Part shown: one piece after another, positions 15,726-24,628 of the stretch
Position numbering within the stretch: the stretch's first letter is position 1
Layout of the letters: every line of letters starts with the position of its first letter
DNA from: Amorphus sp040750475
Lineage (GTDB): Bacteria > Pseudomonadota > Alphaproteobacteria > Rhizobiales > Amorphaceae
Assembly: GCF_040750475.1 (NCBI RefSeq)
Contig: NZ_JABJVY010000020.1
Location: 1 to 64,000 of the forward strand
Length of the DNA: 64,000 bases
Direction of reading: 5' to 3'
Position numbers and translations under genes: made by a program
The notes under the pieces: model-generated
The model's database searches: none
Told to the model about the DNA's origin: nothing
The model's input: only the letters and a program-made list of their open reading frames with translations

Positions 15726-16388
15726 CTAAACTGGCGCCGCGGGCGGATCGCTTTCCTCAGGCGCCTCGCGATCGGGTCGGCGCATTGGCCGGCGCGGCGG
15801 ACGGCGAAACAGCCGGGTGGCCCGCTCCAGGCGGACGAAGATCTGCTCGGAGCGGCGTAGCTCCTTGTCCAGCGCCGCCATGGTGCGCGGCATCCCCGGA
15901 TCGTCTTCCGTGAGAAACACCCGCATGACCCGCGCGAACGCGACGACGAGGCCTTCGGTCGCGGCCGCGCCGAGCAGGCCTTCGATACGGATGCCCGCCG
16001 CCGTCAGCATCCAGCGCTGGGAGACGAAGGCGATCTTGTTGAGGCCGGCAGCAAGGGTTGGATCGCGTCGCGCGGAGGCGGCGAGCCCTCGCAGGGCGGC
16101 CTTATGCGGCACCAGCGCATCCAGCCGGCGCATCAGCACGTCGAACAAGCGCTCGCGCGGCGGCTCGTCGGCCATGTCGGAGACGTCCTCCGCCAAAACC
16201 TCGGCATCGATCTCGCGGACGAAGGCCTCCAGGATCGCCATCTTGCCGTCGAAGCCGGCGCGCAGGTCCGCAAGCGAAATCCCGGCCTGGCGGGCGACAT
16301 CGTCGAGGCCGATCTCTTCCCATCCGCGCTCCTCCAGAAGCGCGAGCAAAGCATCCACGATCGACCGGCGTTGCTCCTTGGTCACCAT
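15726..16388 (-). CDS. TetR-family transcriptional regulator
   Basis: The 220-residue protein has a TetR helix-turn-helix in the first 50 residues (RRSIVDALLALLEERGWEEIGLDDVARQAGISLADLRAGF). The C-terminal half is a helical ligand domain, and the tail (about 190-220) is Arg/Pro-rich and then acidic. A GAGAAAAGGAATTC stretch precedes the ATG. An imperfect palindrome lies just upstream (16411-16437) and is its likely operator. No enzyme or pump gene is adjacent, so the target is unknown. Confidence 0.85.
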   Translation of the reverse strand: MVTKEQRRSIVDALLALLEERGWEEIGLDDVARQAGISLADLRAGFDGKMAILEAFVREIDAEVLAEDVSDMADEPPRERLFDVLMRRLDALVPHKAALRGLAASARRDPTLAAGLNKIAFVSQRWMLTAAGIRIEGLLGAAATEGLVVAFARVMRVFLTEDDPGMPRTMAALDKELRRSEQIFVRLERATRLFRRPPRRPMRRPDREAPEESDPPAAPV

Positions 16389-16410
16389 GGCGAATTCCTT
16401 TTCTCGGCCG

Positions 16411-16437
16411 GTGAGCCCAGAAAATCTGGGAGCTCAC
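16411..16437. promoter_or_regulatory. Inverted repeat upstream of the TetR gene, candidate operator
   Basis: GTGAGC-CCAGA-AAA-TCTGG-GA-GCTCAC: two nested pairs of matching arms (5 and 6 bp) centred 35 bases before the TetR start. TetR dimers often bind such a site over their own promoter. Confidence 0.5.
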
Positions 16438-16505
16438 ACTCCGTTCAAGCCTGCCTCAGGAGATAGGGGCCGCCCCTTGGCAATCCAAACCGGGCACGAG
16501 CGGGA

Positions 16506-16548
16506 TGCAGAAAAGTGGGAACCGGCTTCCACTTTGCCTGGAATCGCC
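16506..16548. repeat. Diverged palindromic repeat at the end of proC
   Basis: GAAAAGTGGGAACCGGCTTC followed by CACTTTGCCTGGAATCGCC. The last bases run into the TAG stop of proC (16551-16549), the same junction seen at other gene ends in this window. Confidence 0.65.
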
Positions 16549-17364
16549 CTAGTTCCCGAGTTCGCGGGCCCGCTTGGTCGCCGCCGCGACGGCATCGACG
16601 AACAGACGCTGGAGCGCTTCATCCTCCATCAGGACGGAAAGCGCGGCCGCTGTCGTTCCGCCAGGCGAAGTAACATTGCGGCGCAGGGTCTCCGCATCCG
16701 CCTCGCTGGCGTCCAGCAGCGCGCCGGCACCGGTTACCGTGCCGCGAGCGATGCGCATGGAGAGATCCTCAGGCAGGCCGGCCTGGCGCCCGGCTTCGGC
16801 GAGGCACTCCACCATATGGAAGACGTAGGCCGGGCCTGAGCCGGAGACGGCTGTTGCCGCGTCGATCAGCGCCTCGTCCTCAACCCACTCCACGCTGCCG
16901 ATCGCGCCCAGAAGCGTGGTTGCCGCCGCGCGTTCGTCGTTACCGACGGCGGCGTTGCCCACCGCCACCGTCACACCACGTCCGATCTGGGCTGGCGTAT
17001 TCGGAATGGTACGGATGACGGGACCCGGCCCGAGCGCAGCTTCCAAAGTAGCAAGCGTGATACCGGCGGCCACAGACACGACCGTGGTCTCCGCATCGCG
17101 CAAGCTCTCAAGGGTGGGCAGCACGTCGGCCATGGCCTGCGGCTTGACGGCCAGGATCAGCACGCCGGCGCGCATATCGGCCGGCGGCGTCTCCGTCACG
17201 GTCGCCCCCATCGCCTCAGCGGTGGCTTTCACCTCGTCGGAGGGCGCGGGATCGACGACCACGACCGGTGCGGCTGGCGGCGTGCGCCCCCAGCCGATCA
17301 GCATGGCGCCGCCCATCTTGCCGGCTCCGACGAGAACAATCGGCCGGTTCACCGGCTCGCTCAT
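16549..17364 (-). CDS. proC: Pyrroline-5-carboxylate reductase
   Basis: The 271-residue enzyme carries out the last step of proline synthesis, reducing P5C with NAD(P)H. N-terminal Rossmann motif IVLVGAGKMGGAMLIGW, AVKPQAMADVLP, and the C-terminal signature region RNVTSPGGTTAAALSVL (the family motif with the substrate-binding Ser/Thr). The start overlaps the stop of the YbjN gene by four bases (ATGA), so both are in one operon. Its TAG stop lies at the edge of a palindromic repeat. Confidence 0.94.
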   Translation of the reverse strand: MSEPVNRPIVLVGAGKMGGAMLIGWGRTPPAAPVVVVDPAPSDEVKATAEAMGATVTETPPADMRAGVLILAVKPQAMADVLPTLESLRDAETTVVSVAAGITLATLEAALGPGPVIRTIPNTPAQIGRGVTVAVGNAAVGNDERAAATTLLGAIGSVEWVEDEALIDAATAVSGSGPAYVFHMVECLAEAGRQAGLPEDLSMRIARGTVTGAGALLDASEADAETLRRNVTSPGGTTAAALSVLMEDEALQRLFVDAVAAATKRARELGN

Positions 17365-17861
17365 GCCTCGCCTGCCGTCTCAAACAGCGCCGTATCCAGC
17401 GCGTCGGAGGCCGACTTGCCGGCCCAGACGACGAACTGGAAGGCCTGGTAGTGGCGTTCGCACATCTCGATCGCATGGCCGAGCATGCCTTCGATCTGTG
17501 ACGGCGTCGGCATGGCGTCGCCGGAGAGAAGCTGGGCATGGCGGAAGATCACCACCCCTTCCTTGCTCCACAAGTCGAAGTGGCCCATCCACAGCCGCTC
17601 ATTGACGAGGGCGAGCAGACGCACGACCTCGGTGTGGCGCGGCTCGGTCACCTTCAGATCGAAGGCAGCGGCGAGATGCAGCGCCTCGAACTCGTCCATC
17701 CAGGTGAACGAGACGTGATAGTCGCACCAGTGGCCGGAGATGGAGATCGTTATCTCGTCATCGCCGGAGCGGTCGAACAGCCAGTCGTTGGCAACAGCGA
17801 TGTGCTCGATCTGATCGACCGGGTTGTGTGCGCGGTCCAATTCGGTGTCGATGAATGTCAT
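17361..17861 (-). CDS. YbjN-domain protein
   Basis: This 166-residue protein belongs to the YbjN family, small cytoplasmic proteins related in fold to type III secretion chaperones. Visible blocks are NPVDQIEHIAVANDWLFDRSGDDEITISI, WCDYHVSFTWMDEFEALHLAAAFDLK and LALVNERLWMGHFDLW. The last is the typical end of the domain. The molecular role is unknown. It is translationally coupled to proC downstream, an arrangement that recurs in alphaproteobacteria. Confidence 0.88.
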   Translation of the reverse strand: MTFIDTELDRAHNPVDQIEHIAVANDWLFDRSGDDEITISISGHWCDYHVSFTWMDEFEALHLAAAFDLKVTEPRHTEVVRLLALVNERLWMGHFDLWSKEGVVIFRHAQLLSGDAMPTPSQIEGMLGHAIEMCERHYQAFQFVVWAGKSASDALDTALFETAGEA

Positions 17862-18038
17862 GACCGATCCTCGCGGTGCCGTGGCGGGGGAGACGAAGGC
17901 GGCTGCAGCCTCCCAGAGGGGCGCAAACGGGTATCGTCGGCGGTGCGCTGGCCGGCGCCGGTTCGGCGCGCGCTGCGCGCGACACGCGAATCTCTATCGG
18001 TTCGAGTATATCGACGCAAACGCGCTTCGGCGAGCCGG

Positions 18039-18359
18039 TCAGAAGGAAGGTGTGGACGAGCCGTCACTTTCGGACGAGCCGGACGACGCCGGACCGGACC
18101 CCGCCTCCAGCGCCGCAACCCGCGCTTCCAGCGCGGCAATCCGCGTCTGAAGGGCGTCCACCTGATCGCTCGCCGTGACGGCCATCTGCTTCACCGCCTC
18201 GTGCTCGTCGCGTTGGACCAGATCCATATCGGCCAGAAAGCGCTCGGCCTGGGCGCGCACGATGCCTTCCGCCTCCCGGCGGAACGATTGCATCACCGTG
18301 GAGGCGTCGGTGGCGAGCTTGGCGAAGTCGTCGAAGAGCCGATTGGAGCCCTGGGTCAT
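18039..18359 (-). CDS. ubiK: UbiK / BMFP-type accessory protein
   Basis: The 106-residue protein starts with TQGSNRLFDDFAKLATDASTV, the family's amphipathic membrane-fusion helix. A coiled coil follows at about 60-92 (QVDALQTRIAALEARVAALE), then a Ser/Gly-rich tail. UbiK trimers help the ubiquinone-making Ubi complex in aerobic bacteria and can fuse membranes in vitro. The gene is divergent from lgt; both touch the membrane but no functional link is shown. Confidence 0.85.
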   Translation of the reverse strand: MTQGSNRLFDDFAKLATDASTVMQSFRREAEGIVRAQAERFLADMDLVQRDEHEAVKQMAVTASDQVDALQTRIAALEARVAALEAGSGPASSGSSESDGSSTPSF

Positions 18360-18563
18360 GGTACCTGTCCCTGAAGCGAACGTTGCTGCGGGAGACTATG
18401 GGGAGCCGTTGCGTCCGGAACAAGACGGTAGGCGCGATGTCGCCTTGACGCGGCGGCGAGCCTCGGCCCACTGTCCGCCCGCCGCCGGACCTTGTCGACC
18501 CCGGGGCCGCGCCCACGCGCGCCGATCCCGCCGCCCTCACGAGGCCCATCCAGGGACGATCGC

Positions 18564-19451
18564 ATGCCCGTGTTCGTGATTCCCTACCCCACGATCGACC
18601 CCGTGCTCGTCGAACTCGGTCCGTTCGCGGTGCGTTGGTATGCGCTCGCTTATATCGCGGGCATCCTGTTGGGGTGGTGGTACATCCGCCGGCTGGTGCA
18701 GACGGACCGGCTGTGGGGGCCTCTCTCCAGGCCGAGCCCGGCCGCCATCGACGACTTCGTGTTGTGGGCCACGATTGGCATCGTGGTGGGCGGTCGCCTC
18801 GGCTTCGTGCTGTTCTACAACTTCGACTACTACCTTGCCCATCCCGCCGAGGCGCTCGCGCTGTGGGAGGGCGGCATGTCCTTCCACGGCGGCTTTTTGG
18901 GCGTCGTGATCGCAATGATCCTGTTTGCCCGCAGCCGGGGCATCGCCACCTGGACGCTGTTCGACCTGGCCGGTGCGGCGACCCCGATCGGCCTGTTCTT
19001 CGGCCGCATCGCCAATTTCATCAACGGCGAGCTCTGGGGCCGCCCCACTGATGTGTCCTGGGGCATGAAGTTCCCAACATGGAACTCGCAGACCCAAGAG
19101 TGGATCTATTTTGGCACCGAAGTCGTGCGCCACCCGAGCCAGCTTTACGAAGCCGCGCTGGAGGGCTTGATGCTGTTCCTCGTCCTGCGCCTGCTGACCC
19201 ACCACTTCCGCACGCTCAAGCGCCCGGGCCTGACCGCGGGCGCGTTTGCCGCCGGCTACGGCATCGCGCGCATCGTCGGCGAGCAGTTCCGCATGCCGGA
19301 CGTTCAGATCGGCTTCCTCACCGGCGGGCTCACGATGGGCATGCTCCTGTCGATCCCGATGATCCTCGCCGGCGCCTGGGCGATCTGGCGGGCGCTGTCG
19401 CGGCCGGCGCCGACAGAAGCCGAGGGAAGCGCCGACGCGGGCCGCAAATGA
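18564..19451 (+). CDS. lgt: Prolipoprotein diacylglyceryl transferase
   Basis: The 295-residue inner-membrane enzyme moves diacylglycerol from phosphatidylglycerol to the lipobox Cys of prolipoproteins. About seven hydrophobic segments; the key blocks are GGMSFHGGFLGVVIAMILFAR (catalytic HGG) and FGRIANFINGELWGR (Lgt signature, with the essential Arg and Asn). I chose the ATG at 18564, since the upstream in-frame part is Pro/Arg-rich and unlike the family. Its TGA overlaps the next ATG. The window encodes at least three likely lipoproteins that would use it. Confidence 0.94.
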   Translation: MPVFVIPYPTIDPVLVELGPFAVRWYALAYIAGILLGWWYIRRLVQTDRLWGPLSRPSPAAIDDFVLWATIGIVVGGRLGFVLFYNFDYYLAHPAEALALWEGGMSFHGGFLGVVIAMILFARSRGIATWTLFDLAGAATPIGLFFGRIANFINGELWGRPTDVSWGMKFPTWNSQTQEWIYFGTEVVRHPSQLYEAALEGLMLFLVLRLLTHHFRTLKRPGLTAGAFAAGYGIARIVGEQFRMPDVQIGFLTGGLTMGMLLSIPMILAGAWAIWRALSRPAPTEAEGSADAGRK

Positions 19452-20524
19452 CCACGCCGCTTGCCCGCGAGATCGCTGCCGAAATTGCCGCCGACGGTCC
19501 GATCTCGATCGCGCGCTACATGGCGCGCTGCCTTGGCGATCCGCGCCACGGCTATTACACGACCCGGATTCCGTTCGGCCAAGACGGCGATTTCGTCACC
19601 GCCCCGGAGGTCTCGCAGGTGTTCGGCGAGCTGATCGGAGCCTGGCTGATTGCGGCGTGGGAAGACCAGGGTGCCCCCTCCCCAGTTCGGCTGGTCGAAC
19701 TCGGACCGGGCCGCGGCACGCTGATGGCCGACATCCTGCGGGTTGCCCGGCTCCGGCCCGGTTTTCTTCAGGCGACCCATGTCGATCTGGTGGAGACGAG
19801 CCCGCGCCTGCGCGACGCCCAGCGCGACCGGCTCGCCGACGCCCCCTGCCCGATCACCTGGCACGAGCGGATCGAGGAGGTGCCAGGCGGCCCGGCATTC
19901 GTGGTCGCAAACGAATTTTTCGACGCCCTGCCGATTCGTCAGTTCATGCGCACCGAGACGGATTGGCACGAACGCGTGATCGGGCTCGACGACACCGGCG
20001 CGCTTGCCTTCGGGCTCGGCCCGGCGAGGTTGGACGATGCCGCGCTCACCGGCCTGCCGTCCGCCCAGCCAGGCACGATCCTGGAACGCCAGCCGATCGC
20101 GGATGCGATCATGGCGACACTGGCGACACGAATCGCGACCGAGGGCGGGGCGCTGCTGGCGATCGACTACGGCTATCTCCGACCCGGCTTCGGCGACACG
20201 CTGCAAGCCGTCAAATCTCACGCCTACGCTCCCGTTCTGGAAACACCGGGCGAGGCCGACCTCACTGCCCACGTTAACTTCGCCGCGCTGGCAGGTGCGG
20301 CCGAATGCTCCGGCGCGGTCGCCCATGGCCCCATGACCCAAGCCGCCTTTTTGCTGGCGCTGGGCCTGGTGGAGCGCGCCCAAAAGCTTGCCGCCGGCAA
20401 GGACGATACCGCGTTCGCCACTCTCGAAGCGGCCCTCAACCGCCTCGCCGGCGCCGAAGAAATGGGCGAGCTCTTCAAGGTCCTCGCGGTCACGTCGCCG
20501 GGGATCCGGCCACCCCCGTTCTGA
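19448..20524 (+). CDS. Class I SAM-dependent methyltransferase, MidA/NDUFAF7 family
   Basis: With the ATG overlapping the lgt stop (ATGA) this is a 358-residue protein. Family blocks are ISIARYMARCLGDPRHGYYTTRIPFGQDGDFVTAPEVS, the SAM loop VRLVELGPGRGTLMADILR, FVVANEFFDALPIRQF and LLAIDYGYLRPGFGDTLQAVK. Relatives in mitochondria (NDUFAF7/MidA) methylate an Arg of complex I; whether the bacterial members do the same is not settled. The trio lgt-methyltransferase-pgeF is a common order in alphaproteobacteria. Confidence 0.9.
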   Translation: MTTPLAREIAAEIAADGPISIARYMARCLGDPRHGYYTTRIPFGQDGDFVTAPEVSQVFGELIGAWLIAAWEDQGAPSPVRLVELGPGRGTLMADILRVARLRPGFLQATHVDLVETSPRLRDAQRDRLADAPCPITWHERIEEVPGGPAFVVANEFFDALPIRQFMRTETDWHERVIGLDDTGALAFGLGPARLDDAALTGLPSAQPGTILERQPIADAIMATLATRIATEGGALLAIDYGYLRPGFGDTLQAVKSHAYAPVLETPGEADLTAHVNFAALAGAAECSGAVAHGPMTQAAFLLALGLVERAQKLAAGKDDTAFATLEAALNRLAGAEEMGELFKVLAVTSPGIRPPPF

Positions 20525-20684
20525 TCGAGCGAGATCGACCCTCCGCCACAAAGTGGCTTTACGCACCCGCCATGCTGTTGGGATAGTCTCAAAAACGCGT
20601 CGTTTTGCATCGGCGCGACGGGAGGCGACCATCGATGAGAGACTTCTTGCCTGCTCGACTCACATCCCGCATTGGCAGGTCCCG

Positions 20685-21458
20685 ATGATCACAGCGTCGG
20701 ACCTTTCGGGTGCCGATGGCATCCGGCATGGCTTTTTCACGCGTGAGGGCGGCAAATCCGAAGGGATCTATGCAAGCCTGAATGTCGGCCTCGGCTCCCG
20801 CGACAACCCGGAGACGGTGCGGGAGAATCGCGAGCGGGTCGCCGGCGCGCTCGGGGTCGCCGCCGATCGGCTCGTGACCCCCTATCAGGTTCATTCGGCG
20901 ACCGCCCTGGTGGTCGATGGTCCTTGGCCCGAAGAAGACCGTCCGCGCGGCGATGCCGTGGTGACGGCCACGCCGGGCGTTGCGGTCGGGGTCTCGACGG
21001 CGGATTGCGGACCGGTGCTGTTCGCGGACGCGGACGCGGGCGTGATTGCGGCCGCCCACGCCGGTTGGCGCGGGGCGTTCGACGGGGTTCTGGAAGCGAC
21101 GCTCGCCGCCATGGAGGATCTCGGTGCCGAGCGCAGCCGCATCATTGCCGTGCTGGGACCGACGATTTCCCAGGACGCCTACGAGGTCGGACCGGAATTC
21201 GTCGAGCGATTCCTGGACGCGGACCGCGCGAACGAGACCTATTTCGCCGACAGCGAGCGGCGCGGCCACGCCTTTTTCGACCTGCCGCGCTACATCGTCG
21301 ACCGACTGCAGGTGGCCGGGCTTGCCAACGCCTCCCGCCTCGATCTCTGCACCTACCGCGATCCCGACCGCTTCTTCTCCTATCGCCGCTCACAACATCA
21401 AAACGAGCCGGACTATGGCCGCCTGGTCTCTGCAATCGCGATCGCGGCGGATCGATAG
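20685..21458 (+). CDS. pgeF: Purine nucleoside / peptidoglycan-editing factor PgeF (laccase-domain protein)
   Basis: The 257-residue protein begins GIRHGFFTREGGKSEGIYASLN, then TPYQVHSATALVV with the first metal His. VGVSTADCGPVLFAD supplies the metal Cys and AAAHAGWRGAFDGVLEATLAAM the second His. These are the zinc and catalytic residues of the DUF152 (YlmD/YfiH/FAMIN) family. Members cleave purine nucleosides or correct amino-acid misincorporation into peptidoglycan precursors. The frame is open upstream to 20388, but the family begins here. It is third in the lgt-methyltransferase-pgeF string. Confidence 0.9.
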   Translation: MITASDLSGADGIRHGFFTREGGKSEGIYASLNVGLGSRDNPETVRENRERVAGALGVAADRLVTPYQVHSATALVVDGPWPEEDRPRGDAVVTATPGVAVGVSTADCGPVLFADADAGVIAAAHAGWRGAFDGVLEATLAAMEDLGAERSRIIAVLGPTISQDAYEVGPEFVERFLDADRANETYFADSERRGHAFFDLPRYIVDRLQVAGLANASRLDLCTYRDPDRFFSYRRSQHQNEPDYGRLVSAIAIAADR

Positions 21459-21521
21459 GCCGGCCCGCCCATCCGCGTTTGCGACATTCGGCCGGCACAC
21501 CCACCACAAGGACCGTACGCC

Positions 21522-22676
21522 ATGGCACTTGCCTTCGAGCGCGACGAATATGACCGACGCAAGGCCGCGGTTTTGGCCGAAATGGCGGATCGTGGCCTGG
21601 ACGCTCTGCTCATGTTCGCGCCGGAAAGCCACTTCTGGCTCACGGGCTACGACACTTTCGGCTACTGCTATTTCCAGTGTCTGGTGCTGACCAAGGACGG
21701 CCGCCTCGTCCTGATGACCCGTCTGCCGGACCTCAGACAGGCGCAGCACACCTCACTGGTGGAAGATATCCGTGTCTGGGTCGACGAAGGCGGCGCGAAC
21801 CCGACCAAGCGGCTGATCGATATCCTGTTCGAATTCGACCTGCTGGGCGCCTGCATCGGGGTGGAAACCGACACCCACGGTCTGACGGCCGCCAACGGAA
21901 AGCTGCTCGACGAAGCGCTGCAGTCGTTCGCCACGGCCGAGGACGCCTCCGATCTGGTGCCGACCCTGCGGTCGGTGAAAAGCGCGGCCGAGATCGCCTA
22001 TGTCCGCACCGCCGCAGCCCTCTGCGACGACGCCTGGGAAGCCGGTCTCGCCGAGATCCGGCCCGGCGCGGACGAAGGCCGCATCCTGGCGGCCATGCAG
22101 GGGGCGGTGTTCGCCGGTGGTGGCGACTATCCCGGCAACGGGTTCATCATCGGGTCCGACCGCGACGCGCTTCTGTGCCGGACCAAGTCCGGACGGCGGA
22201 CTTTGTCGCCCTCCGACCAGATCACGCTGGAGTTCGCCGGCGCCTATCGCCACTACCACGCCGCCATGATGGCGACCGTGACCATCGGTGGCGGCACCCT
22301 GCGCCACCGCGAGCTGTTCGACGCCGCGGAGGCAGCCCTTTCCGCCGTGGAGGACGCGATGCAGCCGGGACGTACGTTCGGCGACGTGTTCGACGCCCAC
22401 GCCAAGGTGGTCGACGCGGCCGGCATGCAGCCGCACCGCATGAACGCTTGCGGCTATTCCCTCGGCACCCGCTACGCTCCATCCTGGATGGACCCGCCGA
22501 TGTTCTACCGCGGCAACCCGACCGAGATCGCTCCCGATATGGTGCTGTTCGCGCACATGATTCTAATGGACAGCGACAGCGGAACCGCGATGACGCTGGG
22601 ACGCAGCTACCTGACCACCGACGGCGCGCCCGAGCCGTTGTCACGCCACCCTGTCGCCCTGATCGACCGCGGCTGA
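21522..22676 (+). CDS. M24-fold hydrolase, creatinase / ectoine-hydrolase (DoeA)-like
   Basis: The 384-residue protein has the two-part pita-bread layout: N-terminal creatinase domain (about 8-140) and C-terminal catalytic domain (about 155-375). The usual metal ligands of M24 peptidases are not seen. LEFAGAYRHYHAAMM stands where the Asp pair should be, NACGYSLGTRYAPSW replaces the GHGIG motif, and the ExG and terminal Glu blocks are missing. This pattern resembles creatinase and ectoine hydrolase DoeA, which act on small C-N bonds without metals. It follows pgeF by 63 bases and could share its transcript. Confidence 0.8.
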   Translation: MALAFERDEYDRRKAAVLAEMADRGLDALLMFAPESHFWLTGYDTFGYCYFQCLVLTKDGRLVLMTRLPDLRQAQHTSLVEDIRVWVDEGGANPTKRLIDILFEFDLLGACIGVETDTHGLTAANGKLLDEALQSFATAEDASDLVPTLRSVKSAAEIAYVRTAAALCDDAWEAGLAEIRPGADEGRILAAMQGAVFAGGGDYPGNGFIIGSDRDALLCRTKSGRRTLSPSDQITLEFAGAYRHYHAAMMATVTIGGGTLRHRELFDAAEAALSAVEDAMQPGRTFGDVFDAHAKVVDAAGMQPHRMNACGYSLGTRYAPSWMDPPMFYRGNPTEIAPDMVLFAHMILMDSDSGTAMTLGRSYLTTDGAPEPLSRHPVALIDRG

Positions 22677-22828
22677 AGCCCGCCTGCGAGCCCGATCGAC
22701 ACCCCGGCTGGATTTCGAGATCCGGCCCGGCTAGACAACGATAGGGATTTCGCCTCGCACCTCGTGCGGGAACCCGATTGGCGAACGACCTGCCGGAAAC
22801 GCATTGTGATCTGAGGGAGCCTCGGAAC

Positions 22829-23356
22829 ATGGGAGCACTGGTCTCCGCGCGCCCACGCGGCCGAACCGCCCGACACCTCACCGCCATCGTCGCGGTGCTT
22901 CTGCTTGCCGGCTGCGGGACGGCGGATCTGTCGGGTGTGGTGAACTTTCCGGGCACGCCAGGGTCCGCGACCGCACCGGTCAGCAAGCAGGACGTGACGT
23001 TCGCCTTCGAGCCGTTCACGGGCATGCCGGGCAACATCGCCGACACTCTGGCACAACAAATCGCGGACGAAGCGGCGATCCACAACCTACAGCTCGTCAA
23101 GCGCGTGGGCGCGCCGGCGACCTACCGGGTGAAAGGCTTCCTTTCCGCCGTCAGCTCCGACAATGCGGCGAACATCGTCTACGTCTTCGACGTCTTCACG
23201 GCCGAGGGTACGCGGCTCCACCGCATCACCGGCCACGAGTCCGCCGGCATCACTTCCGGCGATCCCTGGTCGGGCGTCAACGAAGACGCCTTGAACAACA
23301 TCGCCATTGACGTGGTGGGTGAGCTCGACGCCTGGCTCGGCGGCGGAGCGAAATAG
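22829..23356 (+). CDS. Putative outer-membrane lipoprotein
   Basis: Starting at the ATG at 22829 (GAGGGAG upstream) the 175-residue product has a basic N-terminus, a hydrophobic core (AIVAVLLLAGCG) and a lipobox LLAGC, so it should be lipidated by Lgt. The mature part contains DVTFAFEPFTGMPGNIADTLAQQIADEAAIHN and a beta-rich stretch YRVKGFLSAVSSDNAANIVYVFDVF. I do not recognise a named domain. The gene lies between the M24 hydrolase and prs on the same strand. Confidence 0.75.
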   Translation: MGALVSARPRGRTARHLTAIVAVLLLAGCGTADLSGVVNFPGTPGSATAPVSKQDVTFAFEPFTGMPGNIADTLAQQIADEAAIHNLQLVKRVGAPATYRVKGFLSAVSSDNAANIVYVFDVFTAEGTRLHRITGHESAGITSGDPWSGVNEDALNNIAIDVVGELDAWLGGGAK

Positions 23357-23486
23357 CCGTCCCCTCACCGGGCCGGCGCGCACAATCCCCGGCTTCGGCG
23401 ACGCGCACATGTTGCCGAGAGGGTGGCACATTGCTAGTTACCGTCCGGCCGGTCCGGCTCCCAGGATTTTGATAGAGGCGCGCCCC

Positions 23487-24419
23487 ATGAAGCTCGTGGC
23501 GGGAAATTCGAACAAATCACTCGCCGAACAGATCTCCGCCTACCTCGAAGTGCCTCTCACCCAATGTCTGGTCCGTCGGTTCGCCGACCAGGAGATCTTC
23601 GTCGAGGTTCAGGAAAATGTCCGCGGCGAGGACGTCTTCGTCATCCAGTCGACGAGCTATCCGGCTAACGATCACTTGATGGAGCTTCTGATCCTCACGG
23701 ATGCGCTGCGCCGCGCCTCCGCCCGACGGGTCACGGCCGTTATTCCTTACTACGGCTACGCCCGGCAGGATCGCAAAGCCGGGCCCCGCACGCCGATCTC
23801 CGCCAAGCTCGTCGCCAACCTGATCGTGCGCGCAGGCGCCGACCGCGTGCTGACGCTGGACCTGCACGCCGGTCAGATCCAGGGCTTCTTCGACATCCCG
23901 ACGGACAATCTGTTTGCCGCGCCGGTGTTCACTCGCGACATCAAGGAGCGCTACGAACTCGGCAATATCATGGTGGTGTCGCCGGACGTTGGCGGCGTGG
24001 TGCGCGCCCGGGCGCTGGCCAAGCGCATCGATGCCCCGCTCGCCATCGTCGACAAGCGGCGCGAGCGCCCCGGCGAATCGGAGGTGATGAACGTCATCGG
24101 CTCGCCGGAAGGACGCGACTGCATCCTGGTCGACGACATCGTCGATTCCGGCGGCACGCTGTGCAACGCGGCCGATGCGCTGCTTGCCCAGGGCGCCACC
24201 AGCGTCACCGCTTACATCACCCATGGCGTGCTGTCCGGCGGGGCAGTGGCGCGGGTCGCCAACTCGCGCCTGACCGAGCTCGTGATCTCCAACTCGATCG
24301 AAGCGACAGAGGCCATGATCGCGGCGCCGAACGTCCGCAGCGTTTCGATCGCTCCGCTGATCGGCGAGGCCATCAGCCGAACCGCCTTGGAAGAATCCGT
24401 CTCCAGCCTGTTCGACTGA
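23487..24419 (+). CDS. prs: Ribose-phosphate pyrophosphokinase (PRPP synthetase)
   Basis: The 310-residue enzyme transfers pyrophosphate from ATP to ribose 5-phosphate, feeding purine, pyrimidine, NAD, His and Trp synthesis. Visible are KLVAGNSNKSLAEQIS, RFADQEIFVEVQENVRGEDVFVIQS, YYGYARQDRKAGPRTPISAKLVANL (catalytic flexible loop), the cation site LTLDLHAGQIQGFFDIPTDNL and the PRPP loop CILVDDIVDSGGTLCNAA. The start at 23487 is the family norm; the frame is open further upstream. Confidence 0.96.
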   Translation: MKLVAGNSNKSLAEQISAYLEVPLTQCLVRRFADQEIFVEVQENVRGEDVFVIQSTSYPANDHLMELLILTDALRRASARRVTAVIPYYGYARQDRKAGPRTPISAKLVANLIVRAGADRVLTLDLHAGQIQGFFDIPTDNLFAAPVFTRDIKERYELGNIMVVSPDVGGVVRARALAKRIDAPLAIVDKRRERPGESEVMNVIGSPEGRDCILVDDIVDSGGTLCNAADALLAQGATSVTAYITHGVLSGGAVARVANSRLTELVISNSIEATEAMIAAPNVRSVSIAPLIGEAISRTALEESVSSLFD

Positions 24420-24434
24420 TCCGGTACGGACATG

Positions 24435-24464
24435 GAGAATTCGGGCCGCTCGACCCGAATTCTC
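24435..24464 (+). terminator. Stem-loop after prs
   Basis: GAGAATTCGGG pairs perfectly with CCCGAATTCTC around an 8-base loop, 15 bases after the prs stop. Only a short T/G-rich stretch follows, so termination may be partial. Confidence 0.6.
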
Positions 24465-24526
24465 GTTAGACGGGAGCCGTTCCGTTTCCCCAGAATCGCC
24501 GAACGGCTCCAAGCTGTTATTTCGGC

Positions 24527-24570
24527 GCGTTTCCGGACGGAAAACCGGTACCCACTTTTCCTGGAAACGC
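24527..24570 (+). repeat. Palindromic repeat, 44 bp, GCGTTTCC arms (copy 1 of 2)
   Basis: Arms GCGTTTCC and GGAAACGC; interior GGACGGAAAACCGG then TACCCACTTTTCCT. Identical to the unit at 24629-24672. Confidence 0.88.
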
Positions 24571-24575
24571 TCCAG

Positions 24576-24612
24576 ACCCGTTCCGCTTTTATCGAAAGCA
24601 CGGAGCGGGGCT
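24576..24612 (+). repeat. Repeat unit B between two palindromes
   Basis: ACCCGTTCCGCTTT ... CGGAGCGGGG, related to 3067-3102 and likewise flanked by palindromic repeats on both sides. Its ends pair to form a hairpin. Confidence 0.65.
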
Positions 24613-24628
24613 GAGTTATGGTTTCAAC

